DNA of 64,000 nucleotides, from the NCBI RefSeq assembly GCF_027483985.1, contig NZ_JAIXTJ010000017.1:1-64000 (forward strand), read 5' to 3'. Each line of letters begins with the position of its first letter. Position 1 is the stretch's first letter. A model generated the notes under the pieces. The model was not told the DNA's origin. It searched no databases and was given only the letters and a program-made list of their open reading frames with translations. Below are positions 38,481 to 47,935 of the stretch, piece after piece. The position numbers and the translations under genes are program-made. The DNA is from Flavobacterium sp. GTDB taxonomy: Bacteria > Bacteroidota > Bacteroidia > Flavobacteriales > Flavobacteriaceae.

Positions 38481-39581
38481 TTAGTAGTTGTTTAAAATTT
38501 CAATTACAAAACTTACCTCATCATCAGTCATCACAGGACTTATTGGCAAACTCAAAACTTCATTATGTATCTTTTCTGTAATAGGAAATGATAAATGATT
38601 CCATTCAGGAAAAGCTTCTTGCTTATGCGGCGGAATTGGATAATGAATAACGGTTTCAATTTTATTTTGTAACAAATATTCCTGTAAATCGTATCGGTTT
38701 TTCGTTCGAATGACAAACAAATGAAAGACGTGATTCGCAGAAAAATCCCATTGCGGTAAGATGATTTTATCGTTTTTAATTTCAGATAAATAACGTTTGG
38801 CAATAGCTCTTCGATTTTCGTTATCAGTATCTAAATTAGGCAATTTAACATTCAAAAAAGCTGCCTGAAGTTCGTCTAATCTTGAATTAACACCAACAAA
38901 TTGATTATGATATTTTTTCTCTGAACCATAATTTCGTAAAGAAAACAGTACTTTGGCTAACTCATCATCATTAGTTGTAATTGCTCCACCATCGCCAAGT
39001 GCACCAAGATTTTTGCCAGGATAAAAGCTGTATGCAGCGCTAGATTGTTGATTGTCGATTGTTGATTGTTGATTGTTGAATACACCGTGAGCTTGCGCTG
39101 CATCTTCAATTACTAGTAAATTGTGTTTGTTTGCAATAGCATTAATTTTATCCATTTCGCACAACTGACCGTATAAATGTACGGGCAAAATAGCTTTAGT
39201 TTTAGAGGTGATTTTTGCTTCAATCAAATCAGGATTGAGGTTATAGGTTTCTAATTTTGGTTCGACTAAAACCGGAACTAAATCGGCTTGTAAAACAGCT
39301 AAAACACTAGCGATATAAGTATTTGCAGGAACGATAACCTCATCTCCTTTTTGCAATTTTCCGAGTTGTATGTAAGCTTTAAAAAGTAGTACCAAAGCAT
39401 CCAGACCATTGCCTACTCCAATACAATATTTTGCATTGCAATATCTGGCAAAATTAGATTCGAACGACTTTACTTCGTCACCCAAAATAAACCATCCTTT
39501 ATCTAAAACCAACTTCATTTTTTCTTGAAACTGTTCTTGATAAGCCAAATTTAATTTTTGTAAATCGAGGAATTTTATCAT
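38481..39581 (-). CDS. fdtB: PLP-dependent sugar aminotransferase, FdtB-type
   Basis: 366 aa, DegT/DnrJ/EryC1/StrS family. It transfers an amino group to the 3-keto position of a dTDP-6-deoxyhexose, following FdtA. Motifs: [13 protein letters not shown] for cofactor phosphate, EDAAQAHG with the pyridine-ring Asp, and [16 protein letters not shown] with the Schiff-base Lys. Between AQAHG and the Lys motif the chain reads [15 protein letters not shown], encoded by a five-unit heptanucleotide repeat, where relatives normally have a KGKxxG-like loop of about the same length. Its ATG overlaps the upstream stop (ATGA). Confidence 0.88.
   Translation of the reverse strand: MIKFLDLQKLNLAYQEQFQEKMKLVLDKGWFILGDEVKSFESNFARYCNAKYCIGVGNGLDALVLLFKAYIQLGKLQKGDEVIVPANTYIASVLAVLQADLVPVLVEPKLETYNLNPDLIEAKITSKTKAILPVHLYGQLCEMDKINAIANKHNLLVIEDAAQAHGVFNNQQSTIDNQQSSAAYSFYPGKNLGALGDGGAITTNDDELAKVLFSLRNYGSEKKYHNQFVGVNSRLDELQAAFLNVKLPNLDTDNENRRAIAKRYLSEIKNDKIILPQWDFSANHVFHLFVIRTKNRYDLQEYLLQNKIETVIHYPIPPHKQEAFPEWNHLSFPITEKIHNEVLSLPISPVMTDDEVSFVIEILNNY
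39043..39077. repeat. Heptanucleotide repeat inside fdtB
   Basis: Five phased units, gattgtt, gattgtc and three more gattgtt. On the coding strand this is the ATCAACA-type heptad. Since 7 is not a multiple of 3, gain or loss of one unit would shift the fdtB frame. Confidence 0.9.
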
Positions 39582-40555
39582 ATCAAAACCGATTCTAACA
39601 GGTGATAATTTTTAGTTTGAACTTCATAAAAATTTTGAACAACGGTTTTCGCACCAAAACTTTCTTTCCAAAACAGCAAGCCTTGATTGATTTTCGTTCC
39701 TTGTTGTTCATTTGAATTATTAAAATCAAAAAAATGTTTGTCTTTATAAACTTCGGTAATCAAATGGTGGTACAAATAATCTAAACTTCCCAATGCATTT
39801 TTATCTACATTTCCAGAAATATACTGCGGATGAGCAACTTTTTCAGTACAAAAAACGGTTGTTCCTGCCACAATTTTATCATTGTGATAGACATTAAAAT
39901 GACGAATGTTATTAGGAAATCGTTGTTGCAATAAAGTGATTTCTTCAACGGTATGAACAGGTTTTATTTGATGTTTCTTATTCAAGTTAGGAATCAAAAT
40001 TTCATTCCAAAACAATTCAAAATTTAGTTCTTCCTTAATAATTAAACTATTTTTTTTGCCTCTGCGAATGCTTTCTTTTCTGGTTTTCGAAATAAAATAG
40101 GGTTTTGTTAAATCAATTACAGAAAGTGCATCTCTCCTATTCAATTGAGCTTGAGTCAAAAACAAACAATATTCTAATTCATCCGAATAATAATTTAAAT
40201 AAAAATTAGGTATGGTTTTAATTGTTAATGTTTCAACTGAATTTTCATTCAAAAACTGCAAAACACTTTTGAACATAGAAATAACTGAACTTAATTTAGC
40301 TTTAGCATTTAAAACTAGTCCGCCGTAGGTCAATCCTTGATGCGAATAAACCGATGAACCTGTTCGATTGGCTGGCAAAACGGCTACTAATTTTTCTTCA
40401 TCAAAAACCATTAACGAATAATCCTCAAATCGATCAGAATGATACTCCATAAAATTTCTATCGAATAGAAAAGTAGCATTCTTGGCAACACTTATAAAAG
40501 TATTCCATTGATCAAAATCTGATGTAGTATATAATCGAATTTGGTAGTGCTTCAC
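39578..40555 (-). CDS. FemAB/GNAT-like acyltransferase
   Basis: 325 aa from a GTG start (40555). The fold pattern is of the FemAB-type double GNAT family: [40 protein letters not shown], a central [33 protein letters not shown], and [20 protein letters not shown] before the end. In Bacteroidota glycan loci such proteins sit with FdtA/FdtB and probably acylate the new 3-amino group. That role is inferred from the gene order. It is the first gene of the operon with fdtB and wzx. Confidence 0.75.
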   Translation of the reverse strand: MKHYQIRLYTTSDFDQWNTFISVAKNATFLFDRNFMEYHSDRFEDYSLMVFDEEKLVAVLPANRTGSSVYSHQGLTYGGLVLNAKAKLSSVISMFKSVLQFLNENSVETLTIKTIPNFYLNYYSDELEYCLFLTQAQLNRRDALSVIDLTKPYFISKTRKESIRRGKKNSLIIKEELNFELFWNEILIPNLNKKHQIKPVHTVEEITLLQQRFPNNIRHFNVYHNDKIVAGTTVFCTEKVAHPQYISGNVDKNALGSLDYLYHHLITEVYKDKHFFDFNNSNEQQGTKINQGLLFWKESFGAKTVVQNFYEVQTKNYHLLESVLI

Positions 40556-40670
40556 AACTAAAATTAAAACTCTGGAAAATTACACATTTTTTTACTAGTA
40601 AATCGGATTTCAAAAATAGTCATAATTAAAAATAAATGACTAATTTAGACATCATAATTGCTATAATTCT

Positions 40671-42482
40671 GTGAATCTAAAACTACATTACCTTGTATTT
40701 AGTATACTTTTACTCTCTTTTTGCAACTGTTATGCGCAAAACATAACTTTATTCAATCAATTTAATGGCAGATATGATTTTACATTTGTAGGAAATACTA
40801 TGAATTTAGGTGAAAACAATATCACTCCAGGATGTAGTAATTTATTGGTAACTTCATCGAGTGCATCATTAAATTTAAATCCTAATCAAGAAATTAAAGC
40901 CGCTTATTTGTATTGGGCAGGTTCAGGATTTGGTGATTTTGATGTTAAATTAAATTCAGAAACAATTACGCCACAGCGCACTTTTTCAAATGTTGCTTCC
41001 AGTACAGGACTTTCCTATTTTAGTGCGTTTGCAGAGGTTACCGATCAAGTGATTGCTACCGGAAATGGAACCTACACCTTATCTGATTTTAGTATTACAC
41101 AAACATTACTAAATATCACAGGTTATTGCAACAATAGAACCAATTTTGCAGGTTGGGCAATGGTGATCATTCATAAAGATTTGAATTTGCCGCTCAATCA
41201 AATTAATGTATACGATGGTTTACAAAGTATTCCGACTGCCTTAAACATTACCTTAAACAGCTTAAATGTAATTGATAATAACGATGCGCAAATAGGGTTT
41301 ATCGCTTGGGAAGGTGACTCTAATTTGGCAATCAATGAAACGCTGAGAATCAACGGAAATATCCTTAGCAATCCGCCATTAAATCCTGCTAACAACGCCT
41401 TCAACGGAACAAATAGTATAACCAACAGTGCAACTCTTTTCAATATGGATTTGGATGTTTATAACATTCAAAATAATATCAATATTGGTGATAATACCGC
41501 CTTGATACAACTAACCTCTGGTCAAGATGTTGTTTTAATTAACGTCGTTGTAACCAAACTCAACAGTCAATTGCCCGATGCAACTATAGCGATCGAAACA
41601 GTTAATCAATCTTGTAATTCCAAAAATTATATTGTGGATTATACAGTTTCCAATCTAAATTCAACAAACCCATTGGCAGCAGGAACTCCAATAGCCATTT
41701 ATGCAAACGGAATACTAGTTGGTCAAACGCAAACACAAAACGTTATTCCGATAGATGGTTCTGAAAACGGACAAATTAGTATTATTTTGCCTGATGCAAT
41801 TACGATAGATTTTGTACTCACGTTTGTTGTTGATGATAATGGTACAGGAACAGGCATTGTGCTCGAAATTGCGGAAAACAATAACGATGATATACAATCA
41901 CTAAGCCAATGGTTTTCGCCCGATTTCAACGAATTACAAGACTTATTTACTTGCAACGAAGGATTTAATGTCGGCACTTTTAATTTTTCAGATTATGCCA
42001 ACTTGGTATTAGCCAATGCTACCGATAATTTTATAGGATTTTATGAAACGTTAGCCGATGCAACCAATAATACCAATCCAATTAGTAATACTACAAATTA
42101 TAATACAACCGCACCAAAGGAACTTTTTATCAGAATTGAAAATGATAATTGTTTCAATATTACATCTTTTAATTTAAGAACAAAAAACTGTGCTCCAACT
42201 ATTTATAATTATGTTTCTGCCAATACTGATGGATTTAATGACACCTTTTTCATCGACGGATTGCGAAATGTTTTTGTAAATTTTGAATTAGAAATTTACA
42301 ACCGTTGGGGAAGATTAATCTGGAAAGGAAATAACAACACCTATGATTGGGACGGAACAATCGCTATCGGACCAACAATAAGCTCTTCTTTAGCTCCAAA
42401 AGGAACTTACTTTTACTTATTGAATTTAAACGATGTTGATTATCCTAATCCTTTGGTTGGTTGGTTGTATTTTACCAAATAG
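40671..42482 (+). CDS. Secreted protein with gliding-motility / T9SS type B C-terminal domain
   Basis: 603 aa from a GTG at 40671, which gives the signal peptide MNLKLHYLVFSILLLSFCNCYAQ. Residues 25-290 contain strands such as AAYLYWAGSGFGDFDVKL and CNNRTNFAGWAMVIIHKD. A CARDB-like domain follows at about 295-410. The last 90 residues, from SANTDGFNDTFFIDGL through FELEIYNRWGRLIWKG to GTYFYLLNLND, are the gliding-associated CHU_C-type domain that directs type IX secretion. Surface attachment is expected and the precise role is unknown. It is divergent from the FemAB-like gene. Confidence 0.88.
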   Translation: MNLKLHYLVFSILLLSFCNCYAQNITLFNQFNGRYDFTFVGNTMNLGENNITPGCSNLLVTSSSASLNLNPNQEIKAAYLYWAGSGFGDFDVKLNSETITPQRTFSNVASSTGLSYFSAFAEVTDQVIATGNGTYTLSDFSITQTLLNITGYCNNRTNFAGWAMVIIHKDLNLPLNQINVYDGLQSIPTALNITLNSLNVIDNNDAQIGFIAWEGDSNLAINETLRINGNILSNPPLNPANNAFNGTNSITNSATLFNMDLDVYNIQNNINIGDNTALIQLTSGQDVVLINVVVTKLNSQLPDATIAIETVNQSCNSKNYIVDYTVSNLNSTNPLAAGTPIAIYANGILVGQTQTQNVIPIDGSENGQISIILPDAITIDFVLTFVVDDNGTGTGIVLEIAENNNDDIQSLSQWFSPDFNELQDLFTCNEGFNVGTFNFSDYANLVLANATDNFIGFYETLADATNNTNPISNTTNYNTTAPKELFIRIENDNCFNITSFNLRTKNCAPTIYNYVSANTDGFNDTFFIDGLRNVFVNFELEIYNRWGRLIWKGNNNTYDWDGTIAIGPTISSSLAPKGTYFYLLNLNDVDYPNPLVGWLYFTK

Positions 42483-42553
42483 TACTAACTAAATTTTAAG
42501 ATTGCATATTTTAAAATTCTCAGTAACTTCGCACCTTAAACACTTTATTACAT

Positions 42554-43345
42554 TTGAAACAAATCACTTCTATACAAAATCCTTTTATTAAATCTTTGGT
42601 GCTTTTACAAGAAAAAGCCAAAGCTCGAAAACAATCAGGAACGTTCTTAATTGAAGGAAAACGCGAAATTGAATTAGCAATAAAAGGAAATTATCAACTT
42701 GACACTATTCTATTTTTACCAGAATTAATTTCTGAAAGTGACATCAATAAAATCGTCACGACCAAAGTCGATTTGATTGAAATTACAAAAGATATTTATC
42801 AAAAACTTGCCTACAGAGACACAACTGAGGGCATTGTTGCTGTAGCAAAAACCAAAACACTAGCATTAAACGATTTACTATTACCAAAAGATGCTTTGAT
42901 TTTGGTAATGGAATCCATCGAAAAACCCGGAAATATTGGCGCAATGCTACGCACTTGTGATGCTGCAAAAATTGACGGTGTAATTATTGCAAATCCAAAA
43001 ACAGATTTATATAACCCAAATATTGTTCGTTCAAGTGTGGGTTGTCTATTCACAAACCAAATTGCAACTGATACAACCGAAAATGTAATTCAGTTTTTAA
43101 AAGACAAAAAAATTGCAGTTTTTGGTGCCACCTTGCAAAATTCTAACGCTTATCACACCCAAGATTACACCACTGCAAGTGCCTTAGTTGTTGGTACAGA
43201 AGCTACTGGTTTAACCCAAGCTTGGCGTGATAATGCTACTCAAAACATCATCATTCCGATGCAAGGTGAAATCGACTCGATGAATGTATCTGTAGCTGCA
43301 GCTATTCTACTATTCGAAGCCAAAAGACAAAGAGGATTTAGTTAG
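42554..43345 (+). CDS. SpoU/TrmH-family RNA 2'-O-methyltransferase
   Basis: 263 aa from a TTG at 42554. The next ATG is far inside. The N-terminal substrate-binding domain has KQSGTFLIEGKREIELA. The SPOUT methyltransferase domain has the three family motifs: EKPGNIGAMLRTCDAAKIDG, LVVGTEATGL, and IPMQGEIDSMNVSVAAAILL, forming the trefoil knot that binds SAM. Similar to RlmB or TrmH-like enzymes that methylate rRNA or tRNA riboses. The exact target cannot be read from the sequence. Confidence 0.9.
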   Translation: MKQITSIQNPFIKSLVLLQEKAKARKQSGTFLIEGKREIELAIKGNYQLDTILFLPELISESDINKIVTTKVDLIEITKDIYQKLAYRDTTEGIVAVAKTKTLALNDLLLPKDALILVMESIEKPGNIGAMLRTCDAAKIDGVIIANPKTDLYNPNIVRSSVGCLFTNQIATDTTENVIQFLKDKKIAVFGATLQNSNAYHTQDYTTASALVVGTEATGLTQAWRDNATQNIIIPMQGEIDSMNVSVAAAILLFEAKRQRGFS

Positions 43346-43460
43346 AAGTGATAAGTGAAACAAAAATAATGAAATGCCTAAATCTCAAAACTAGCTATAA
43401 ATAACCTTTACTCGTACAACAATACAATATACAACAATACAACAAACTAATTTCAAAAAA

Positions 43461-45005
43461 ATGAACTACAAAATAATCCTCGCAACCTTACTAACTAGTT
43501 TTAGTTTGAATGCACAAATTAAAGAAGCAAAGCTTGATGCTTTAGTTGAAAAAACAATGAAAACTTTTAACGTGCCTGGTATTGCCGTTGCAATAGTTAA
43601 AGACGGAAAAGTCGTACTCTCAAAAGGTTATGGAGTTGCCAATATCAATACGCAAAAAAAAGTAGATGGAAATACGCTCTTCGGAATTGCATCTAATAGC
43701 AAAGCTTTTACTGCTGCTGCATTGGCTATGCTTGTGGATGAAAAAAAAATCAATTGGGACGATAAAGTAATTCAATACATTCCCGAATTTAAAATGTATA
43801 ACGACTACGTTACCAATGAATTTACCATTCGAGATTTGTTAACTCACAGAAGCGGATTGGGTTTGGGTGCAGGAGATTTAATGATTTGGCCCGACGGACA
43901 CGATTTTAAGCCGAAAGATATTGTAAAAAACATCCAATTTTTAAAACCAGTTTCATCTTTCAGATCGCAATATGATTATGACAATTTATTATATGTTATT
44001 GCTGGAGAAGTAATCGAAAAAGTGTCTGGAATAACTTGGTGTGATTTTGTAGACCAACGTATTTTGAAACCTTTGCAAATGAACAATTCGGCTACAAATT
44101 GGAACCGATTAAAAGACACTACAAATACCATCGTACCTCACGTGCCAACCAACGGAAAACTCGAAGTTGTTAAACGTTACACAAACCCAATTTTTGATGC
44201 TGCTGCCGGAATCTATTCAAGTACAAATGATTTATCCAAATGGGTAATTGCTCAATTAAATAAAGGAAAGTATGATGGTGACAAAGCACTTTTTAGTGAA
44301 ACGCAGCACAAACAAATGTGGACACCACAAACCATTTTACCCAATAGAGAAAGTAATCCGTATTCTTGTAATTTTACAGCTTATGGTTTGGGTTGGAGAT
44401 TGAATGATTTAAATGGCCATCTTCAAGTATCACACACAGGCGGTTTAGACGGAATTGTGACACAAACAATAATGATTCCAGATCTTCAACTTGGTATCAT
44501 TGTTTTGACCAATCAGCAGTCTGGTGCTGCATTTAATACTATATCTAACACAATTAAGGACAGTTATTTAGGATTACCTTATTTTGATCACTTAGAAAAT
44601 TTGTCAAAAAATAGAAAATCACAAGAAGAAGATGCTGATAAAATTACAGAAGAAGTTTGGAAGAAAGTAGATGAAAATTCCATAAAAAGAACGACTATAG
44701 ACGTAACAAAATACATCGGAACTTACAATGATAATTGGTTTGGAGAAGTTTATATTTATGTAAAAAGAGGTATTTTATTTTTCAAATCCAAACGCTCACC
44801 GAGACTTTCAGGTTCCGTACAATTCTATAAAGACCAAAATTTTGTAGTGCGTTGGGATAACCGAAGTTTTAATGCCGACGCTCATATCTTCTTTGAATTA
44901 GATGCTCAAGGTCGCGCTATAAAATTCAAAATGAAAGCCATTTCGCCATTAACCGACTTTAGCTATGACTTTCACGATTTAGATTTTTATCGAACCGATA
45001 ATTAA
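43461..45005 (+). CDS. Secreted serine hydrolase, class C beta-lactamase family
   Basis: 514 aa with signal peptide MNYKIILATLLTSFSLNAQ. The beta-lactamase / penicillin-binding-like domain has the catalytic SxxK as SNSK (Ser78, Lys81), a YDN tyrosine motif in SQYDYDNLLY, and HTGG as the KTG-equivalent. A C-terminal DUF3471-like domain (about 410-514, YIGTYNDNWFGEVYIYVKRG) follows. Such proteins are often peptidases or esterases rather than resistance enzymes, and nothing here indicates drug hydrolysis. Periplasmic location is expected. A strong terminator follows. Confidence 0.88.
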   Translation: MNYKIILATLLTSFSLNAQIKEAKLDALVEKTMKTFNVPGIAVAIVKDGKVVLSKGYGVANINTQKKVDGNTLFGIASNSKAFTAAALAMLVDEKKINWDDKVIQYIPEFKMYNDYVTNEFTIRDLLTHRSGLGLGAGDLMIWPDGHDFKPKDIVKNIQFLKPVSSFRSQYDYDNLLYVIAGEVIEKVSGITWCDFVDQRILKPLQMNNSATNWNRLKDTTNTIVPHVPTNGKLEVVKRYTNPIFDAAAGIYSSTNDLSKWVIAQLNKGKYDGDKALFSETQHKQMWTPQTILPNRESNPYSCNFTAYGLGWRLNDLNGHLQVSHTGGLDGIVTQTIMIPDLQLGIIVLTNQQSGAAFNTISNTIKDSYLGLPYFDHLENLSKNRKSQEEDADKITEEVWKKVDENSIKRTTIDVTKYIGTYNDNWFGEVYIYVKRGILFFKSKRSPRLSGSVQFYKDQNFVVRWDNRSFNADAHIFFELDAQGRAIKFKMKAISPLTDFSYDFHDLDFYRTDN

Positions 45006-45026
45006 TTCAAAATAAATACTTTTCCG

Positions 45027-45071
45027 AAATCCAAATTCTTTAAAAAAAATGAAAGAATTTGGATTTTTTTT
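45027..45071 (+). terminator. Strong Rho-independent terminator
   Basis: Perfect 15-bp stem, 45027-45041 with 45052-45066, a 10-base A-rich loop and a T run. It ends the serine hydrolase gene and insulates the relA/spoT gene. Confidence 0.88.
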
Positions 45072-45121
45072 ATTGCAAATTCAATACAATTTAGTATTTT
45101 TAGCTAATTGAAGAATTGGCT

Positions 45122-47341
45122 ATGACAGAAATTGATTTAGAAGAAGAGAAAAAAGCATTAGCACGCGAATACAAAGAACTACTTCGCATTAGTTATCAAA
45201 CACTTACAGCTGATGACAAGAAAATAATACGAAAAGCATTTGATGTTGCCGTCGATGCACACAAAGACCAACGCCGAAAATCAGGCGAAGCTTATATTTT
45301 TCATCCTATTGGTGTGGCCAAAATCGTGGCTTCTCAAATCGGACTTGGCGCTACAAGTATCGCTGCGGCTTTGATGCACGATGTTGTGGAAGATACTGAT
45401 ATTACCGTTGAAGATATCGAAAAAATGTTCAATCCTAAAATTGCACAAATTGTTGCTGGATTGACTAAAATATCTCAAGTAAAAAAAGATTTAAACATCT
45501 CAATGCAAGCGGAAAACTTCCGTAAAATGTTATTAACATTAAATGATGATGTTCGTGTAATTTTGATAAAAATTGCCGATAGATTGCACAATATGCAAAC
45601 AATGGATTCAATGCCTGACTACAAACAAGTTAAAATCGCATCTGAAACATTATATATTTATGCACCACTTGCCCATCGCTTGGGTTTGTATAACATTAAA
45701 ACAGAACTTGAAGATTTAGGATTAAAATATACCGAACCCGAGGTTTTTAAAGATATCGTAAGCAAAATCAAAGAAACCAAAGAAGAACAAGACGAATACA
45801 TCAAATTAGTTTCCGATGTTTTAAAAAAATCTCTAGATGAAGAAGGCGTTGAATATGTTATAAAAGGTCGTCCAAAATCAATTTATTCGATTCGTAGAAA
45901 AATGTTAGCTCAAAATGTAAGTTTTGATGAAGTTTACGACAAATTTGCGCTCCGAATAATTTATAAATCCAATACACACGATGAAAAATTTCTGGCTTGG
46001 AAAATTTATTCTTTAATTACAGATCATTATCGTCCGAGTCCAAGTCGTTTGCGCGATTGGATTTCTTCCCCAAAATCATCGGGTTATGAAGCTTTGCACA
46101 TCACTGTGATGGGTCCAAAAGGTCGTTGGGTGGAAATTCAAGTACGAAGCGAACGAATGGATGAAATTGCCGAAAAAGGATACGCTGCACACTACAAATA
46201 CAAGCAAGGCGCAACCGAAGAAAATGGCTTAGATGTGTGGTTAAATCTTTTAAAAGAAGCTTTAGAAAATTCAGAAACCAATGCAGTTGATTTTGTAGAA
46301 GATTTCAAAATGAATTTGTATGCCAAAGAAATCTTTGTTTTCACACCCAAAGGAGAAATTAAATCACTACCAAAAGGCGCAACTTCACTCGATTTTGCCT
46401 TCAGTATTCATTCTGAAATCGGAATAAAAACACGCGGAACTAGAGTTAATGGTAAATTAGTACAACTAAATTACGAACTAAAAAGTGGTGATCAAATAGA
46501 AATTATTACATCGGCCAATCAAAAACCAACCATTAACTGGCTAGACTACGTAACAACATCGCGAGCCAAAACCAAAATCAGAAATGTTCTTAACGAGAAC
46601 ACTAAGAAAATCGCAGAAGAAGGAAAAGAATTATTAACTAGAAAACTGAAACATTTAAAAATCACTTTAAACGAAGGCGTTGTAAATGAATTGGTTAATT
46701 ATTTCAAATTAAAAACAAGTCTTGATTTGTTTTACCGCGTTGGAATTGGTTCTATAGAAAACCAACAATTGAAAGATTATGCTGCTCAAAAAAGCAATAC
46801 GCTTATCAATTTCTTCAAAAATAAAATCAAACGTACACCAAGCACAAATTCTGATGAAATTCATAAACAAGAGCTCAGTAATAATTACGATTTATTAGTT
46901 TTTGGTAAAGAACAAGACCGATTAGATTATAAATTATCTACTTGTTGTAATCCAATTCCAGGTGATGAAGTATTTGGTTTCGTGACCATTAATGAAGGAA
47001 TAAAAATTCATAAAAAAGATTGTCCGAATGCTATTTCATTGCAATCTAATTATGCTTACCGCATTATGCAAGCTAAATGGATTGATTCAACGCAACAAGA
47101 GTTTAAAGCCATTCTAAAAATTACCGGAATGGATACTCTAGGGTTAACCAATGAGTTGACCAAAGTAATTTCGAACCAAATGCACGTAAACATTCAAAGC
47201 ATTGCACTAAATGGTGATGCCGGAATTTTTAACGGACAAGTTACGGTTGTCGTTCAAAACAATACCATCTTAAAAAAACTAATTGACAACATCAAGAAAA
47301 TCGACGGAATTGATAAAGTATCAAGAGTAAACACCAACTAA
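45122..47341 (+). CDS. Bifunctional (p)ppGpp synthetase/hydrolase
   Basis: 739 aa from the ATG at 45122. A TTG two codons upstream is less likely. The Rel/SpoT protein controls the stringent response. The N-terminal hydrolase has the HD motif HDVVED (86-91) and HPIGVAKIV, and looks active. The synthetase has KGRPKSIYSIRRKM, YDKFALRIIY, SSPKSSGYEALH and EIQVRSERMDEIAEKG, and also looks active. TGS (VFTPKGEIKSLPKGATSLDF) and a C-terminal ACT domain follow, with CCNPIPGDEVFGF in the zinc-finger-like region. It is followed by fur and purA on the same strand, giving a stress and purine theme. Confidence 0.95.
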   Translation: MTEIDLEEEKKALAREYKELLRISYQTLTADDKKIIRKAFDVAVDAHKDQRRKSGEAYIFHPIGVAKIVASQIGLGATSIAAALMHDVVEDTDITVEDIEKMFNPKIAQIVAGLTKISQVKKDLNISMQAENFRKMLLTLNDDVRVILIKIADRLHNMQTMDSMPDYKQVKIASETLYIYAPLAHRLGLYNIKTELEDLGLKYTEPEVFKDIVSKIKETKEEQDEYIKLVSDVLKKSLDEEGVEYVIKGRPKSIYSIRRKMLAQNVSFDEVYDKFALRIIYKSNTHDEKFLAWKIYSLITDHYRPSPSRLRDWISSPKSSGYEALHITVMGPKGRWVEIQVRSERMDEIAEKGYAAHYKYKQGATEENGLDVWLNLLKEALENSETNAVDFVEDFKMNLYAKEIFVFTPKGEIKSLPKGATSLDFAFSIHSEIGIKTRGTRVNGKLVQLNYELKSGDQIEIITSANQKPTINWLDYVTTSRAKTKIRNVLNENTKKIAEEGKELLTRKLKHLKITLNEGVVNELVNYFKLKTSLDLFYRVGIGSIENQQLKDYAAQKSNTLINFFKNKIKRTPSTNSDEIHKQELSNNYDLLVFGKEQDRLDYKLSTCCNPIPGDEVFGFVTINEGIKIHKKDCPNAISLQSNYAYRIMQAKWIDSTQQEFKAILKITGMDTLGLTNELTKVISNQMHVNIQSIALNGDAGIFNGQVTVVVQNNTILKKLIDNIKKIDGIDKVSRVNTN

Positions 47342-47406
47342 ATTTTATTATTAACAACAGTTTATAAATTTAAACGATTAAACTTTTTAACTTTAAACTA
47401 AAAATT

Positions 47407-47414
47407 TATCTTTG
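47407..47414 (+). promoter_or_regulatory. -7 element of the fur-family gene, nearly leaderless
   Basis: TATCTTTG, an exact TAnnTTTG match, ends only 6 bases before the ATG at 47421. The transcript would begin at or very near the start codon. An in-frame TTG start at 47412 lies inside this element and is therefore rejected. Confidence 0.6.
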
Positions 47415-47420
47415 CAGAAT

Positions 47421-47876
47421 ATGACACAAATAGCATCAGATAATACCAAAAATCAAGAAATCGTAAAGAATGTTTTTACAGCCTATCTTGAAAACAAAGG
47501 ACATCGTAAAACGCCTGAACGCTACGCAATTCTCCAAGAAATTTATAACAGTCAAGAACATTTTGATATCGAAAATTTGTATATCAAAATGAAAAATAAA
47601 AATTATCGCGTCTCTAGAGCTACATTATACAATACTATAGAATTACTTTTAGACTGCGGCTTAGTAAGAAAACATCAATTTGGACAAAATCAAGCACATT
47701 ATGAAAAATCCTATTTTGATAAACAACACGATCACATCATTATGACAGATACTGGTGAAGTAATTGAATTTTGTGATCCAAGAATTCAAACCATCAAGCA
47801 AACAATGGAGGAAATTTTTGGTATAGAAATCACTAATCACTCTTTATATTTTTACGCAAATAAGAAAAACGAATAA
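47421..47876 (+). CDS. Fur-family transcriptional regulator
   Basis: 151 aa metal- or peroxide-sensing repressor of the Fur/PerR/Zur family. The winged-helix part is [20 protein letters not shown] and [20 protein letters not shown], with the recognition helix in SRATLYNTI. The dimer and metal domain has [20 protein letters not shown]. Classical Fur has two CxxC pairs for structural zinc. Here the first pair is replaced by MTDT and the second is absent. The subtype (iron, zinc or peroxide) cannot be fixed. It lies between relA/spoT and purA, a neighbourhood I believe is conserved in Flavobacteriia. Confidence 0.9.
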   Translation: MTQIASDNTKNQEIVKNVFTAYLENKGHRKTPERYAILQEIYNSQEHFDIENLYIKMKNKNYRVSRATLYNTIELLLDCGLVRKHQFGQNQAHYEKSYFDKQHDHIIMTDTGEVIEFCDPRIQTIKQTMEEIFGIEITNHSLYFYANKKNE

Positions 47877-47935
47877 ATAAAGTCAAGACATCTTCTTGTC
47901 GAAACAACTAACTACAAACAATAAACAACAACACA

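Noticed and set aside
43461..45005. Antibiotic-resistance beta-lactamase
   Set aside because: The class-C-like fold with a C-terminal DUF3471-like domain is typical of peptidase or esterase relatives, and nothing specific to drug hydrolysis is visible.
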